Part shown: piece by piece, positions 18,945 through 28,384 of the stretch
How positions within the stretch are numbered: the stretch's first letter is position 1
Layout of the letters: every line of letters begins with the position of its first letter
Assembly: GCA_022340665.1 (NCBI GenBank)
Contig: JAJDNM010000141.1
Span: 1-64,000 of the forward strand
DNA: 64,000 nt
Source: Acidobacteriota bacterium
Lineage (GTDB): Bacteria > Acidobacteriota > Thermoanaerobaculia > Thermoanaerobaculales > Sulfomarinibacteraceae
Reading direction: 5' to 3'
Position numbers and translations under genes: made by a program
Notes under the pieces: generated by a model
The model's input: only the letters and a program-made list of their open reading frames with translations
Database searches by the model: none
Told to the model about the DNA's origin: nothing

Positions 18945-21491
18945 GTGGAAGCGTTCGTTGCCTTACCGTTGCTTCTGGTCGCCGGCCCGAGAACGCGTGC
19001 CCGCCGAGCGGTCGTCGCGCTCTTCGTCGCTCTCTCGACCGCGGCCGTCATCAACCTGCCGTGGCTGGCCGAACAATTGAATATCTCCTTCGAATCAGAA
19101 AGCTCGATCCTGCACGTGCTTTCGAACCCGGGCGTGATGATGGCCACGAATCTCGTGTGCAGCGCTCTCATAGTCTGGGCTCTGGTCCAGCTTCTGCTTG
19201 GCGGCGGTCCGCAGCAGCGTTTGGAGCGAACCCTGATGAGCCGCGGGGATTTCGTCGGCGCGGCGCAGATGAGGGCCCAGAAAGGCGACAAGAGAGGCGC
19301 TTTCGAGCTCTATCGCAAGGGCAAGGAATGGAACGAGGCGGCCCGGATTGCGCTCGAGCTCGGGCGTGAATCCGACGCCGCCGAGATGTTGAAAAGGGCG
19401 GGTGGCCATCATCTGGCGGAAGCGGCACGTCTCTTCCGGCGCGCGGGTGATATCGCCGCAGCCCAACGCTGCGATCGAGGCCTCGCAGAATGGCTCACCA
19501 GTCGCGGGAGATTCGATGAAGCGGTAGAGGCGTGGACCCGGGCGGGAGAACCGAAACGCGCCGCGACTGCAGCCGTTCTCGCTCTCGACGAGGGGCGATT
19601 TTCTTCGTCCCACACGGCCCTCCCGGCAGCGCGGAGGGCGGTCGAGCAGGTCGGGGATCAACGCACCCTGGCGCGCCTGCACGAGCTGGAAGGGAACTGG
19701 CAGGCTGCCGCCCATGCATGGCGGTCGGCGGGCGAGCACGGCTTGGCAGCCGAGATATTCCGCAAGGCCGGCCTGATGCACGAGGCAGCGGTTTGCGAGG
19801 CTGCGGCGGGGCACCATCGCGAGGCGGCCGAACTTCGGCTTCGACAGCTCGACAAGCTGCGTGAAAAGCTCGCGGTCGCCGAGGCACATGGGAGGCTCGA
19901 AAAGGAACAGGTCGAGAATCTTCGTGACCAGATCAAACATGAGGAAGACCTGCTTGTCCCGTTGCTGACTGAGCTCGGTATGCGTCGGGAGATGCTTGAT
20001 TTGATCAGCGCCTCCGGCGGCGTGGAAGAAGCGGTCAAGACGATGCTCGAACAGGGAGAGGAGACCGAGGCCGCGGAGTTTGCTGCCAATTCCCAACGGT
20101 GGGATATCGCTGCACCGCTGATGGAGAAGCTGAATCGCTGGAGTGAGGCGAGCGACCTCTATGAACTCGCAGAGGATGTCGAGGCAGCAGCCCGGTGCGC
20201 CGAAAAGGCTGGAGAGGATGAGCGAGCGCTGCATCTCTACCGGGGACTCGGCGTTCCGGTCGGCATCGCCAACTGCATGGCGCGACTCGGCTACCTCCAG
20301 GATGCTCTGGTCGAGCTCCACCGTGGAAATTTCTTGCCCGAGGCCTGTCAGGTGCTGCAAGACCATCCTGGGCCGGTACCGGACATACCTCACGTCATAC
20401 TCGATATGGCGAAATGGGCCCGCGAGCACCTCTCAGCCGAGGCGTCGATCGCCTGTCTCCAACGGGCAGTTATCGGCGTTGCGCTGCAGCCGGGCAGGCT
20501 CGGACCGGCGGTGGCTCTCGCCCACGAGCTCTATCAGGCCGGCGAAAGGGCTCCGGCTCTCGCCCAACTCGAGCGCGTGCTCGCCTTCGACTACTCCTGC
20601 GAACCGGCGCGAAAGCTCCGCGCTCTGATCGAGGCCGACGGCCGACCGGCAGCATCAGGAACCGATCAAGCGAAGGCGGCGGCTCGAGATGCAAAGAAGG
20701 CGGAGCTCGACGTACAACAACGATACGAAATTCTGAACAAGCTCGGCCGGGGTGGAATGGGCGTCGTGTACAAGGCCCGCGACACTCGCCTCGAGCGCGA
20801 CGTCGCGATCAAGGTCTTGCGAACGACCTCTGCCGAGGAGGCGGCTCGGCTCGGCCAGGAAGCGAAAGCGGCGGCGACCCTCAACCATCCCGGAATCGTG
20901 ACGATCCACGATTTCGAGGCCGGGTTCGACGGGTATTTCATCGCCATGGAGTTCGTCCCTGGGGAAATCATGGAGGATCTCTTAAAGTCCGCACCCGAAA
21001 TGATCAGAAGCCAGCTGGAGCGTTTGCTTCTGTTGGTTGCGCAAGCCGTCGAGTACGCCCATAGCCAGCACGTCATTCATCGCGATCTCAAGCCCGGGAA
21101 TATTCTCGTCACCCCAGATCACGAGGTGAAGATCCTCGATTTCGGAATTGCCGCCCGTCTCGATCGGGGAGACGGCGAAAATGTCTCCATTTCGGGCACT
21201 CCCTTCTATATGGCGCCCGAGCAAATCCAAGGGCAACCGCCGACACCGGCGACCGATATTTACGCCTTCGGGGCGACCGCGTTCCATCTTGCCACCGGCC
21301 GGCCGCCGTTTCACACCGGGAACGTGATCGACGCCCACCTGAACACACCGCCGCCAGATCCCCTGGACCTCGAACCGGATCTCAATCCCGATCTCGCGCG
21401 CATCATCCTGCGATGCCTCGAGAAAAGCCCCGAAGACAGATATGCAAACACCGCCGAGCTCTGTGCTGACCTGCAGGCGTTGATTGTGTGA
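18945..21491 (+). CDS. Membrane-anchored TPR/solenoid protein with C-terminal Ser/Thr protein kinase
   Basis: This 848-residue protein begins with two hydrophobic segments (about 1-40 and 60-85). Then come about 450 residues of alpha-helical, TPR-like repeats (Ala-rich pairs such as GAFELYRKGKEWNEAARIAL) and a PknB-type kinase from about 591. Kinase motifs are all intact: GRGGMG (P-loop), VAIKVL (Lys), HRDLKPGN (about 712), DFG (about 732) and GTPFYMAPEQ. Domain order is the reverse of usual bacterial PknB proteins, whose kinase is N-terminal. The protein faces, tail to tail, an FHA-domain regulator, a natural reader of phosphothreonine. An upstream ATG alternative was not considered necessary. 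Confidence 0.85.
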   Translation: MEAFVALPLLLVAGPRTRARRAVVALFVALSTAAVINLPWLAEQLNISFESESSILHVLSNPGVMMATNLVCSALIVWALVQLLLGGGPQQRLERTLMSRGDFVGAAQMRAQKGDKRGAFELYRKGKEWNEAARIALELGRESDAAEMLKRAGGHHLAEAARLFRRAGDIAAAQRCDRGLAEWLTSRGRFDEAVEAWTRAGEPKRAATAAVLALDEGRFSSSHTALPAARRAVEQVGDQRTLARLHELEGNWQAAAHAWRSAGEHGLAAEIFRKAGLMHEAAVCEAAAGHHREAAELRLRQLDKLREKLAVAEAHGRLEKEQVENLRDQIKHEEDLLVPLLTELGMRREMLDLISASGGVEEAVKTMLEQGEETEAAEFAANSQRWDIAAPLMEKLNRWSEASDLYELAEDVEAAARCAEKAGEDERALHLYRGLGVPVGIANCMARLGYLQDALVELHRGNFLPEACQVLQDHPGPVPDIPHVILDMAKWAREHLSAEASIACLQRAVIGVALQPGRLGPAVALAHELYQAGERAPALAQLERVLAFDYSCEPARKLRALIEADGRPAASGTDQAKAAARDAKKAELDVQQRYEILNKLGRGGMGVVYKARDTRLERDVAIKVLRTTSAEEAARLGQEAKAAATLNHPGIVTIHDFEAGFDGYFIAMEFVPGEIMEDLLKSAPEMIRSQLERLLLLVAQAVEYAHSQHVIHRDLKPGNILVTPDHEVKILDFGIAARLDRGDGENVSISGTPFYMAPEQIQGQPPTPATDIYAFGATAFHLATGRPPFHTGNVIDAHLNTPPPDPLDLEPDLNPDLARIILRCLEKSPEDRYANTAELCADLQALIV

Positions 21492-21518
21492 GATCCTCTG
21501 CCCTTCAGGAGGATCTCC
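21491..21518 (+). terminator. Weak terminator-like hairpin after the kinase gene
   Basis: GAGATCCTC (21491-21499) pairs with GAGGATCTC (21510-21518) around a 10-base loop, starting at the last base of the stop codon. No T-run follows, so it may be a Rho-type or processing hairpin. Confidence 0.45.
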
Positions 21519-21819
21519 CCGCGAGTTCCAATACCTAGACACGTTCTACAGGCAGCCGAATTCAGCGCACGCTGCTGTCATACCAGCCCTTCTCTCGCAA
21601 CCTCGAGGACGCACCCACGACGGATTCTGTTGATATGGAAATGTCCGGGTGCGCCTGTGTCGACCCAATTTCCTCAAGCGATTCGTCCGACACACCGCAT
21701 TCATGCGGACCAGAGGCTCAGCTGACCACCTCTGATCACTCGATGCGGAAGCTCGCCATAGATGGTCGTGCACACCCTCATCCCGACTCACTTTTCATTG
21801 GCTGTGCAGAAAGACGGGA
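21519..21819. other. Gene-free spacer between convergent kinase and FHA genes
   Basis: About 300 bases without a credible gene; short open frames here have no family features or Shine-Dalgarno support. A CCGCAT-TC-ATGCGG hairpin (21695-21708) and an imperfect AGAGG...CCTCT stem just after it are the only structures seen. I could not assign a regulatory RNA. Confidence 0.5.
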
Positions 21820-23649
21820 TCAGCGTTTGCTCCGCCGCAGCGACCGATAATCGGGAATCCTGTATTCCTTGATCTTCGCTATCAACGCGCCACGAGAGAG
21901 GTTGAGCTCCCGGGCCGCCTTGCTCTGATTCCCGAGGGATCGTCGCAGAACACGGTCGATCAACAGTCTTTCGACCGCCGGGATCACCACCTTGAGGTCG
22001 TCCTCGCCGAGAACCGTTGCGGTGTCGATGCCTGTGCCCGGATCTCCCGCCGATCCGTCCGCCTGCATCACCCTCCGCTGTATCGAACCGCTTACCAGCT
22101 CGCCCTCGGGGGTGGCCGATACGAGTCGGCGGATCTCGGTGAGAAGTTCGGCTGTCTGCCCGTCAAAGGTGGTGCCGAGCAGAGAGTCGAGCGTCTCGAG
22201 GGCGATACCCCGGATTTCTTTCCCTTGCTCTTCTCCGACCGTCTCCAGCATGCGCACGATCACCAGGGGAAGATCCTCTCGGCGCTCAGCCAGCGTCGGC
22301 ACGCGAATCACGTTGCTCGCCACCTGGCGAGAGAGCTCGTCAGCGATCATTCCCTGGTCTGCGAGCACCGCAAAATCTTCAGCCGCTGTGAGAATCCACC
22401 GGACCTTGGACCCATAGCCAGAGCCCAGGTCCTTGGCGATGACTGCAGCAAGCTCGCCTTGGATTTCTCTCGAAAGTTGTTCGATTGAACGGACCACGAC
22501 GACCCCGCCACCCGCACGAGCTGCAAGCTCCCGCGCACCGATCGCCCTGCCTGAACCGAAGAGTTCGTTTCGGAAAGACGACTCGTCCCCACCACGGGCT
22601 TGCAGGACGCGGATCCACGGCCTTCCGGTTGGTCGCAGGGAGGCGATCAACGAAGCGAGATAGGTTCGGCCCGAGCCGGCGAGCCCAGCGATGAGTACCG
22701 GATCCGCAGACCGAGAGGCAGCCAGCACCTGTTCACGGAGCTTCTGAACTGCCTGCGACGTGCCCGGGAGCTTTTTCGCGAGCGTTTTCCTCGAATTCGC
22801 TTCCCACTCTCCCAGGAGCTCGCTGGCCCCGGCGACCCTGCGCCAGTGTACGGAAATCATTGCTGCGAGCTCGGCGAGCAGCGTCCGATCCTCATCGCAG
22901 TGTTCGTCACTGGTTTCCGCGAGTAGAAAGACCCGAGATACCGCTTCTCCAACAACCAACGGGTAGATCAACACCTCGCCGCCGCCGCTACGAAGCACCG
23001 CTACGCGATCGCCGTTGTCCAGCTCGGCAAAGGTCCTGGGCGGAAGCTGTGGTAGGGCTCCCGACCAGTTCGAGACGATCGGCTGCAATTCACCCTGCTG
23101 GTCGAGCCATGCCAACACGGCGCGACGCTTTTTGAACACCGTCTCGAAAAACACCTGAAGGGCGGCTACAAGATCCGAGTGGAGGCCATTTCGAAAGACA
23201 TCCAACAGCTGACGGCGCGCCAGGGCCAATCGCGGTGGTTCGTTGTACAGCACCACCTCTGATCGTGATCTGGGTTCCTCCTCAGTCGCGGCCCGCGAGT
23301 CGGCGGCCTCTTCTGTCTTCGGCTCTTCTGCGGTACCGACCTCCACAGATTCGAATGGACTCACATCGGCCGCCAGGATCAGGAGAGTGGCCGTACCGAT
23401 TCGAAGCCTGTCCCCTTCGTTCAGTACCCCTCGCGAACGTCGTGTTCCGTTCAGCAGCACGATCTGGCGGGGCTGTCCAAAAAAGGTGTAGGAATCTCCG
23501 CTTCGGCGGATCACGATGTGGACTGGGGCAACTCCCGGGCTCCTCAAAACCACGTCATTGCTGCTCGAGGCGCCAATCGACACGACTTCCTTGGCAAGGT
23601 CGTAACGGAGATCGGAACCGTCTCCCGAGTCGATCGCCATCGTCAACAT
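21820..23649 (-). CDS. FHA - GAF-like - degenerate NtrC AAA+ - Fis-type HTH protein
   Basis: The 609-residue protein starts at an ATG after GGAGGG. Residues about 18-95 form an FHA domain (VSIGASSSNDVVL, HIVIRR), which binds phosphothreonine. A GAF-like region spans about 150-280. A domain clearly derived from sigma-54 activators follows, but Walker A reads GLAGSGRT (Lys to Arg), the GAFTGA loop is missing (RNELFGSGRAIGAREL) and Walker B lacks its Asp-Glu (GGVVVVRSIEQL). ERREDLPLV and a Fis helix-turn-helix (NQSKAARELNLSRGAL) are kept. It is therefore probably an ATPase-dead DNA-binding protein that does not activate sigma-54, read out through phosphorylation by the convergent kinase. That link is inference. 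Confidence 0.82.
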   Translation of the reverse strand: MLTMAIDSGDGSDLRYDLAKEVVSIGASSSNDVVLRSPGVAPVHIVIRRSGDSYTFFGQPRQIVLLNGTRRSRGVLNEGDRLRIGTATLLILAADVSPFESVEVGTAEEPKTEEAADSRAATEEEPRSRSEVVLYNEPPRLALARRQLLDVFRNGLHSDLVAALQVFFETVFKKRRAVLAWLDQQGELQPIVSNWSGALPQLPPRTFAELDNGDRVAVLRSGGGEVLIYPLVVGEAVSRVFLLAETSDEHCDEDRTLLAELAAMISVHWRRVAGASELLGEWEANSRKTLAKKLPGTSQAVQKLREQVLAASRSADPVLIAGLAGSGRTYLASLIASLRPTGRPWIRVLQARGGDESSFRNELFGSGRAIGARELAARAGGGVVVVRSIEQLSREIQGELAAVIAKDLGSGYGSKVRWILTAAEDFAVLADQGMIADELSRQVASNVIRVPTLAERREDLPLVIVRMLETVGEEQGKEIRGIALETLDSLLGTTFDGQTAELLTEIRRLVSATPEGELVSGSIQRRVMQADGSAGDPGTGIDTATVLGEDDLKVVIPAVERLLIDRVLRRSLGNQSKAARELNLSRGALIAKIKEYRIPDYRSLRRSKR

Positions 23650-23905
23650 GAGCCCTCCGGTCTCATCAGAGCCACGCTCTTGCCAGCTCCCAGAGATTTC
23701 CGTGAAAGCTGAACTCGCACATTCGCCCGCACAACTCTCTATCCGGCTAGCCGACAATGAGACTCACGGAAAGCTTAAGCTGCGGACCCGAATGTGTCAA
23801 TCGAAAGCACAGTTTTTGTGCCATTACGAAATCTGGACACCCATCCGTTGTCCCGGTCAGACTGAACGTGCCGGATGGCCTGGACACACTCGTCTTGTGA
23901 GAGGA

Positions 23906-25225
23906 TCAGTCTCCAACCATCATCCCGAACCATTGGACCAACCGGATTAGGTCTGTCAGATCGGGAAGTTCATCTCCACTGCAGTCCGCCACCAGGACAC
24001 CCGCGACGGCTCCTTCTCTTCCAAGGGGAATGATGGCCGTTTTGGGGGATAGCTCAGGGACACCGAGAGCACTGGCGAGCTGACCTGCTCCAATGCCGCC
24101 GGGCTCGATTTCGGTCAGAGCCTTGCCTGACCGGATCACGCCCTCGACCAAACTGATCCCGCGTGGAAGGTCGGTTTTCGATTTCCTCAACCGATAACCG
24201 AACCCCGCGCGTCTGCGAATCGATTGCTCCTCGGCGACCAATATCGCAACCCGCGAAAAATACGCGGCGGCAAGCTGTAGCAAGGCGCTGACGCCGTGTT
24301 CAGGGCCACCATCAGAGAGCAGAGTTTCGACCAGCTCCGAGACACCCGGTGGCAGCCCGGGGTCTCGTTCCTGCTGGCGTAACCGAAGTTGCCGGTCCAC
24401 GACCGATGACAGTGATTCGGCAATATTCGAGGCGGCGACGTTGATGTCGCCGGTTGGCGCTGGTAGGAGAAAGGAGGTCCCTGCATCAATCAACTCCTGA
24501 ACCCATGCCGGATCTTCGAGCGGCCCTACGTACACGAGAGGCACCGGCGGATCGACCTTGGACACGCGACGCACGAGAGAAAGCAACTGTTGCTCCGACC
24601 CGATCTCCGTACCGGTCCGCTGGTGGTGCACGACGACGAGATCCAAGCCGTCGAGGTCCTCGTCATCCGACCCCGTCAACGGCTGCAAACGCCACCCCTG
24701 CCGGCGCCAATCCAGTTCGAGATTTCCCCACCACCATCTCGGATTCGGCGTCAGTACACCGATTTCGGTGAATAACATGTCCTCTGGAGCATCTGCCTCC
24801 AAATCCAGCACCAGATCGTCGAGCGGATTCTGGGGAGCTTGATCCGGAAGATCGTTGACGGGCGATGTCTGTGATACCGCCATCGCATCGGAGGGCTCTT
24901 CCTCCAGCAGCAACTCCACCTCGAAATCCGTTGAAGCGGCGCCTGCCGCTTCGACGTATGTCGTCAGATTCACCATATCGCCGACCAGTCTTTCAACCCG
25001 CCTCGGCGTGAATCGAAAATCCCCGTAACGGGATCCGAGGATCTTGCCCGCCCTTTCCAGATCGCTCCTGGTCGGCGCCCTGACCCGCCCTTTCTCCATC
25101 TCGAGACGAAGGGACCCCTCAGGTGTGTCGATCTCGAGCACTCCGTTCGGCGAGGTGGCCGACACCAGCCGAAGTAAATCGGTTGCTGCCAGGTGCTCAA
25201 GGCTTCCCGACAGAGGCCGTCTCAT
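23906..25225 (-). CDS. DUF4388 (PATAN-like) domain protein with C-terminal GAF-like domain
   Basis: Residues 1-90 match the DUF4388 pattern (GSLEHLAATDLLRLV, NGVLEIDTPEGSLRLEMEKGRV), common in delta-proteobacterial and acidobacterial signalling proteins. A middle region (about 155-275) looks like a receiver-type fold without a clear phospho-aspartate. Residues 290-439 resemble a GAF domain. Its start overlaps the transglutaminase stop (ATGA). A role in the same phospho-signalling group as the FHA protein is likely from context, but no ligand can be named. Confidence 0.65.
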   Translation of the reverse strand: MRRPLSGSLEHLAATDLLRLVSATSPNGVLEIDTPEGSLRLEMEKGRVRAPTRSDLERAGKILGSRYGDFRFTPRRVERLVGDMVNLTTYVEAAGAASTDFEVELLLEEEPSDAMAVSQTSPVNDLPDQAPQNPLDDLVLDLEADAPEDMLFTEIGVLTPNPRWWWGNLELDWRRQGWRLQPLTGSDDEDLDGLDLVVVHHQRTGTEIGSEQQLLSLVRRVSKVDPPVPLVYVGPLEDPAWVQELIDAGTSFLLPAPTGDINVAASNIAESLSSVVDRQLRLRQQERDPGLPPGVSELVETLLSDGGPEHGVSALLQLAAAYFSRVAILVAEEQSIRRRAGFGYRLRKSKTDLPRGISLVEGVIRSGKALTEIEPGGIGAGQLASALGVPELSPKTAIIPLGREGAVAGVLVADCSGDELPDLTDLIRLVQWFGMMVGD

Positions 25226-26196
25226 CGTTCCACCTCCCGAGGTGGATCTTCAACTTCGGAATTTGCTACGTAGCTCATGAAGTCACCAGATTTTAACTCG
25301 AACCGCCGCCTGTGAACGACATGCTCACCCGAAACCACCTCGAGCTGCCACACTCCCGGGAGCAGATTGGAGAATCGGGCCAGCGGGTCGAACCGTGCGC
25401 GTCGAATATCGCTGCCGCTCCGGAGAATGGCAATCGTGTCGGAGTGATTCGTAGGCGGCACCAACCGGCAAACGAGGTTCGCACCATGGTTTGGCCGCAC
25501 GATCCGGCCGCCAAACCTGGGTAATCGGTCGAGACCATCATCGGAAACAGCGAGGACCTGCACCTCCGGACTTCTCGTCACGGTGTCAGGAAAGACCAGG
25601 TGTCGGGGGGTGACCGTCCAGAGACCGAGTGTCGGGTCACTGGCAACCCAACCGGCGCCAGGCAAGCGGCATTCGATCCAGCGATGGGGAATCGGCTGTC
25701 GATCACCGACCAACAATCCGCTCACAGTGCGAGCCTCGTATCCTGCCGCCCGCAGCAGCGCGACAACGGCGTTGGCGAGCCCGGAGCAACGTCCTCTGCC
25801 ACGCTCGAGGACAGATGTAGCATCCTGCGAACCGAGATCTTCGATGTCGACAACTACTCTGTCCGCCGCCCAGTCAAGAATCAGAGTTGCGCCCTCCCAG
25901 GCATCAAGGTCCGGACTCAGCTTCTCTTGCAGGTCACCTGGTAGAGAGAAGCCATCTGGCACCTCGGGCCGATTGCCGGCGATCACATCTTCGTAGGTGC
26001 CCGTGGAACCTATCGGTGAAAGGCTCGTTGCGACCCGGACCTCTGCTCGCCCATCTTCCCCCGGATAGACGACCTGTGAATAGCCGTTACTGGCGGTTGT
26101 GACCGGGAGGTCGTCACCGCTGACCAGATAGCGTGCCTCTTCTCCTACCGCTAGTGAAGCTACGAATATGACGACTGTCGCGAGCCTGCCAAACAT
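25222..26196 (-). CDS. Exported transglutaminase-like cysteine protease fold protein
   Basis: A hydrophobic N-terminus (LATVVIFVASLAVGEEA) suggests a signal peptide. The transglutaminase core shows the Cys-His-Asp triad: Cys in GRGRCSGLANAV (about 136), His in IPHRWIEC (about 170) and Asp in ASDPTLG (about 187). About 120 C-terminal residues form a beta-rich domain, perhaps carboxypeptidase-regulatory-like. Such proteins can be peptidases or cross-linkers in the envelope; the substrate is unknown. It lies 3 bases after nusB and overlaps the DUF4388 gene. Confidence 0.75.
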   Translation of the reverse strand: MFGRLATVVIFVASLAVGEEARYLVSGDDLPVTTASNGYSQVVYPGEDGRAEVRVATSLSPIGSTGTYEDVIAGNRPEVPDGFSLPGDLQEKLSPDLDAWEGATLILDWAADRVVVDIEDLGSQDATSVLERGRGRCSGLANAVVALLRAAGYEARTVSGLLVGDRQPIPHRWIECRLPGAGWVASDPTLGLWTVTPRHLVFPDTVTRSPEVQVLAVSDDGLDRLPRFGGRIVRPNHGANLVCRLVPPTNHSDTIAILRSGSDIRRARFDPLARFSNLLPGVWQLEVVSGEHVVHRRRFELKSGDFMSYVANSEVEDPPREVER

Positions 26197-26199
26197 TCT

Positions 26200-26613
26200 T
26201 CAGCCGGCGGCAGACCGTCTCTTTACAAAGCCGTCGAGAACACCATTGACGAACCGACCCGAATCCTTGGTGCCGTATTTCTTGGCGATCTCGATTGCCT
26301 CATCGATGACCACCGCATGAGGTGTACCGGTCTCGCAAATGAGCTCGTACATCGCCAGTCTAAGAATGTTCCGATCGACCGCGGCCAGCCGTTCGAGTCG
26401 CCAGTGGGTCGTCTGCCGGCTGAGCTCTTCATCGAGCTCGTCAATCCGGGAAAGCGTTCCGCGGAGAAGCGTGTCGGCAAATTCCCGGACTTCATCGCTC
26501 GCGTTGCGCCACTCTTCGAATCCCGCCTGCATCTCTTCAGGTGAGGCATTGGTGAGTTCGAACTGATACAGAAGCTGCAGGGCGAGCTCTCGGGCGCGCC
26601 GACGGGTACCCAT
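26200..26613 (-). CDS. nusB: Transcription antitermination factor NusB
   Basis: A 137-residue helical protein that joins NusE (S10) on boxA RNA in rRNA antitermination. It starts with the diagnostic RRRARELALQLLYQFEL and has VDRNILRLAMYEL and VIDEAIEIAKKYG. It follows ribH by 39 bases, the widespread ribH-nusB order. Confidence 0.96.
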   Translation of the reverse strand: MGTRRRARELALQLLYQFELTNASPEEMQAGFEEWRNASDEVREFADTLLRGTLSRIDELDEELSRQTTHWRLERLAAVDRNILRLAMYELICETGTPHAVVIDEAIEIAKKYGTKDSGRFVNGVLDGFVKRRSAAG

Positions 26614-26652
26614 CTATGTCGCCTTCCGATCAATCGTTGCGAGACGACTCAC

Positions 26653-27126
26653 TCATCCCCTCCGGTCGAGCCTTTCACTCAGCCGTGCCATCTCGATGGC
26701 CGCCAGGGCAGCCTCCCACCCCTTGTTGCCCATCTTCGTGCCGGCCCGTTCGACCGCCTGCTCCAGGGTATCTGCAGTGATGACACCAAAGGTCATCGGA
26801 ACGCCAGAGTTCATCGCAGCCTGCGCAACCCCCTTGGCGACCTCCGCGGCAAGAAGATCGAAATGAGCGGTTCCACCGCGTACGAGTGCGCCGATGCTGA
26901 TGACCGCGTCGAATTCTGTGCTCGCCGCAAGCTTGGCCGCCACCAACGGAATTTCCCAGGCTCCAGGCACGCGAACGATGGTGATGTGGTCGTTCTCCGC
27001 TCCGTGGCGCTGGAGGCAATCCACCGCACCCGATTCAAGTCGTGTCGTCAACGCCTCGTTGAAGCGACTCACCACAATCGCGAATCGCAGTCCCTGTGCA
27101 TCAAGATGTCCTTCGAGTACCTTCAT
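26653..27126 (-). CDS. ribH: 6,7-dimethyl-8-ribityllumazine synthase
   Basis: The penultimate enzyme of riboflavin synthesis. It has 157 residues with VVSRFN (N-terminal ligand site), [19 protein letters not shown] and [12 protein letters not shown]. The start is the ATG at 27126, four bases after GGGAGGG; the longer open frame is not supported. The rest of the rib pathway is not in the window, and no FMN riboswitch was recognised in the 118 bases upstream. Confidence 0.95.
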   Translation of the reverse strand: MKVLEGHLDAQGLRFAIVVSRFNEALTTRLESGAVDCLQRHGAENDHITIVRVPGAWEIPLVAAKLAASTEFDAVISIGALVRGGTAHFDLLAAEVAKGVAQAAMNSGVPMTFGVITADTLEQAVERAGTKMGNKGWEAALAAIEMARLSERLDRRG

Positions 27127-27193
27127 GGACCCTCCCGACCCGGTTGGTAAACCGGCCCGTTCGTCATTGTAGCGCGTTTGCACGCAACCGCTC

Positions 27194-27260
27194 ACCCAGT
27201 AATCAGTTATCAGTAGTGAGTTTGGAGATTCCGCTGATGACTCATCACTGATGACTGGTC
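27194..27260. repeat. Inverted pair of heptanucleotide arrays between ribH and the ABC permease
   Basis: Left arm: AGTAATC, AGTTATC, AGTAGTG (27198-27218). Right arm: CTGATGA, CTCATCA, CTGATGA (27234-27254) then CTGGTC. Read on opposite strands the arms agree at 17 of 22 positions. The right arm encodes the last residues and the stop of the permease gene (TSHQ-stop). It belongs to the same family as the array at 33005. Confidence 0.8.
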
Positions 27261-28384
27261 TTTCGCTCCACTGCAGGCTCGCCGATCACCGCAACCTCAG
27301 CCAGGGTTTTCCCTTCCGCAGTGGCATGCAATATTTCACCGGCCCGGGTGACGAGCTCTCTGGCTTCAGCCTCGCGCACGACCTGTCGGATTCGAGACTC
27401 ACTCCATTGCAGGTGGCGATGCAGGCTCGGTACACGGCATTCCTCGGCTTCGGAGGCGGTCGACTGGTGGTGAAGCAGGTGGACCAGAAGCATGCGAACA
27501 CCGAGATCGAGCTTCTGAGAGCTGCGCCGTCTGGCCTGGGCCACCAAACCCCGTCGCGGCGCGAGCAGAAGGGCCGCGGCAAACAGTGTCCCGCAGATCG
27601 ACGCCATCGATCCGGCGATCGATACGTCGAGTGCGAATGCGACCGCGCAACCGAGGCCCGCACATACCGCGGCCACAGCGGCGCCAACGCACAGCATCGG
27701 GCAAAACCGGTCGACCAGAAGATACGCTGTGGCCGGTGGTGCAATCATCAGCGCCACGACGAGAATCGAGCCCACGGCATCGAAGGCACCGACCGCTGTG
27801 ATCGACACCAAAGCCATTAGCGAATAGTGGAGTGCGACCGGGGAAAAGCCGAGGAGCGCCGCCAGTTCTGGATCGACGGTCGCGAGCTTGAGTTCTTTCC
27901 ACGCGAGGCCAATTGCCACCAGGTTGAGGGCCAGAATCCCACCCATGGTCCACAGGGCTCGTGGCCCCAACTCCATGCCTCCAACGATCATTTGGTCGAA
28001 CGGCACCCAGGCTATTTCACCCAGCAGCACGGAGTCGGTGTCGAGATGAATATCGCCCGCAAAGCGGGAGATCAGAATCACACCCACAGAGAAAAGTGCC
28101 GGGAAGACCAGGCCGATCGCCGCGTCCTCGGGGACGAGGTGCGAACGAAGCAGGGTCTCGATAAGGAAGACTGTCAGAACGCCGGTGGACGCCGCGGCAA
28201 TCAGTAACAGAGGCGAATTGAGGTCACGCGTCAGAAAAAAGGCGATCACGATGCCTGGCAGGATTGCGTGGGATATGGCGTCCGATACCAGCGCCGTCCG
28301 GCGCAACACGAGATAGGTCCCCGGCAGGGCCGCAGCGACGGCGGTGACGACGGCGGTCAGGAGGATTTGCAACTCCGGGCTCAT
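27245..28384 (-). CDS. Metal ABC transporter permease (ABC-3, Mn/Zn/Fe) with C-terminal winged-helix extension
   Basis: A 379-residue inner-membrane permease. The ABC-3 signature is present ([39 protein letters not shown]), with eight or nine helices. After residue about 290 comes a cytoplasmic tail (LLVHLLHHQ...[18 protein letters not shown]...[13 protein letters not shown]) with the look of an N-terminal MntR/DtxR winged helix. The start is the ATG at 28384 overlapping the preceding stop (ATGA). The final codons come from a heptad repeat. Confidence 0.88.
   Translation of the reverse strand: MSPELQILLTAVVTAVAAALPGTYLVLRRTALVSDAISHAILPGIVIAFFLTRDLNSPLLLIAAASTGVLTVFLIETLLRSHLVPEDAAIGLVFPALFSVGVILISRFAGDIHLDTDSVLLGEIAWVPFDQMIVGGMELGPRALWTMGGILALNLVAIGLAWKELKLATVDPELAALLGFSPVALHYSLMALVSITAVGAFDAVGSILVVALMIAPPATAYLLVDRFCPMLCVGAAVAAVCAGLGCAVAFALDVSIAGSMASICGTLFAAALLLAPRRGLVAQARRRSSQKLDLGVRMLLVHLLHHQSTASEAEECRVPSLHRHLQWSESRIRQVVREAEARELVTRAGEILHATAEGKTLAEVAVIGEPAVERKTSHQ

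Noticed and set aside
21546-21850. Short frames in the kinase-FHA spacer on both strands
   Set aside because: No ribosome-binding sites, motifs or consistent codon use.
23805-23830. TGGCAC on the minus strand upstream of the FHA gene
   Set aside because: The GC of a -12 element is two bases out of register, and the FHA gene is 150 bases away.
27127-27244. FMN riboswitch before ribH
   Set aside because: The conserved RFN elements are absent; the sequence is mostly heptad repeat.
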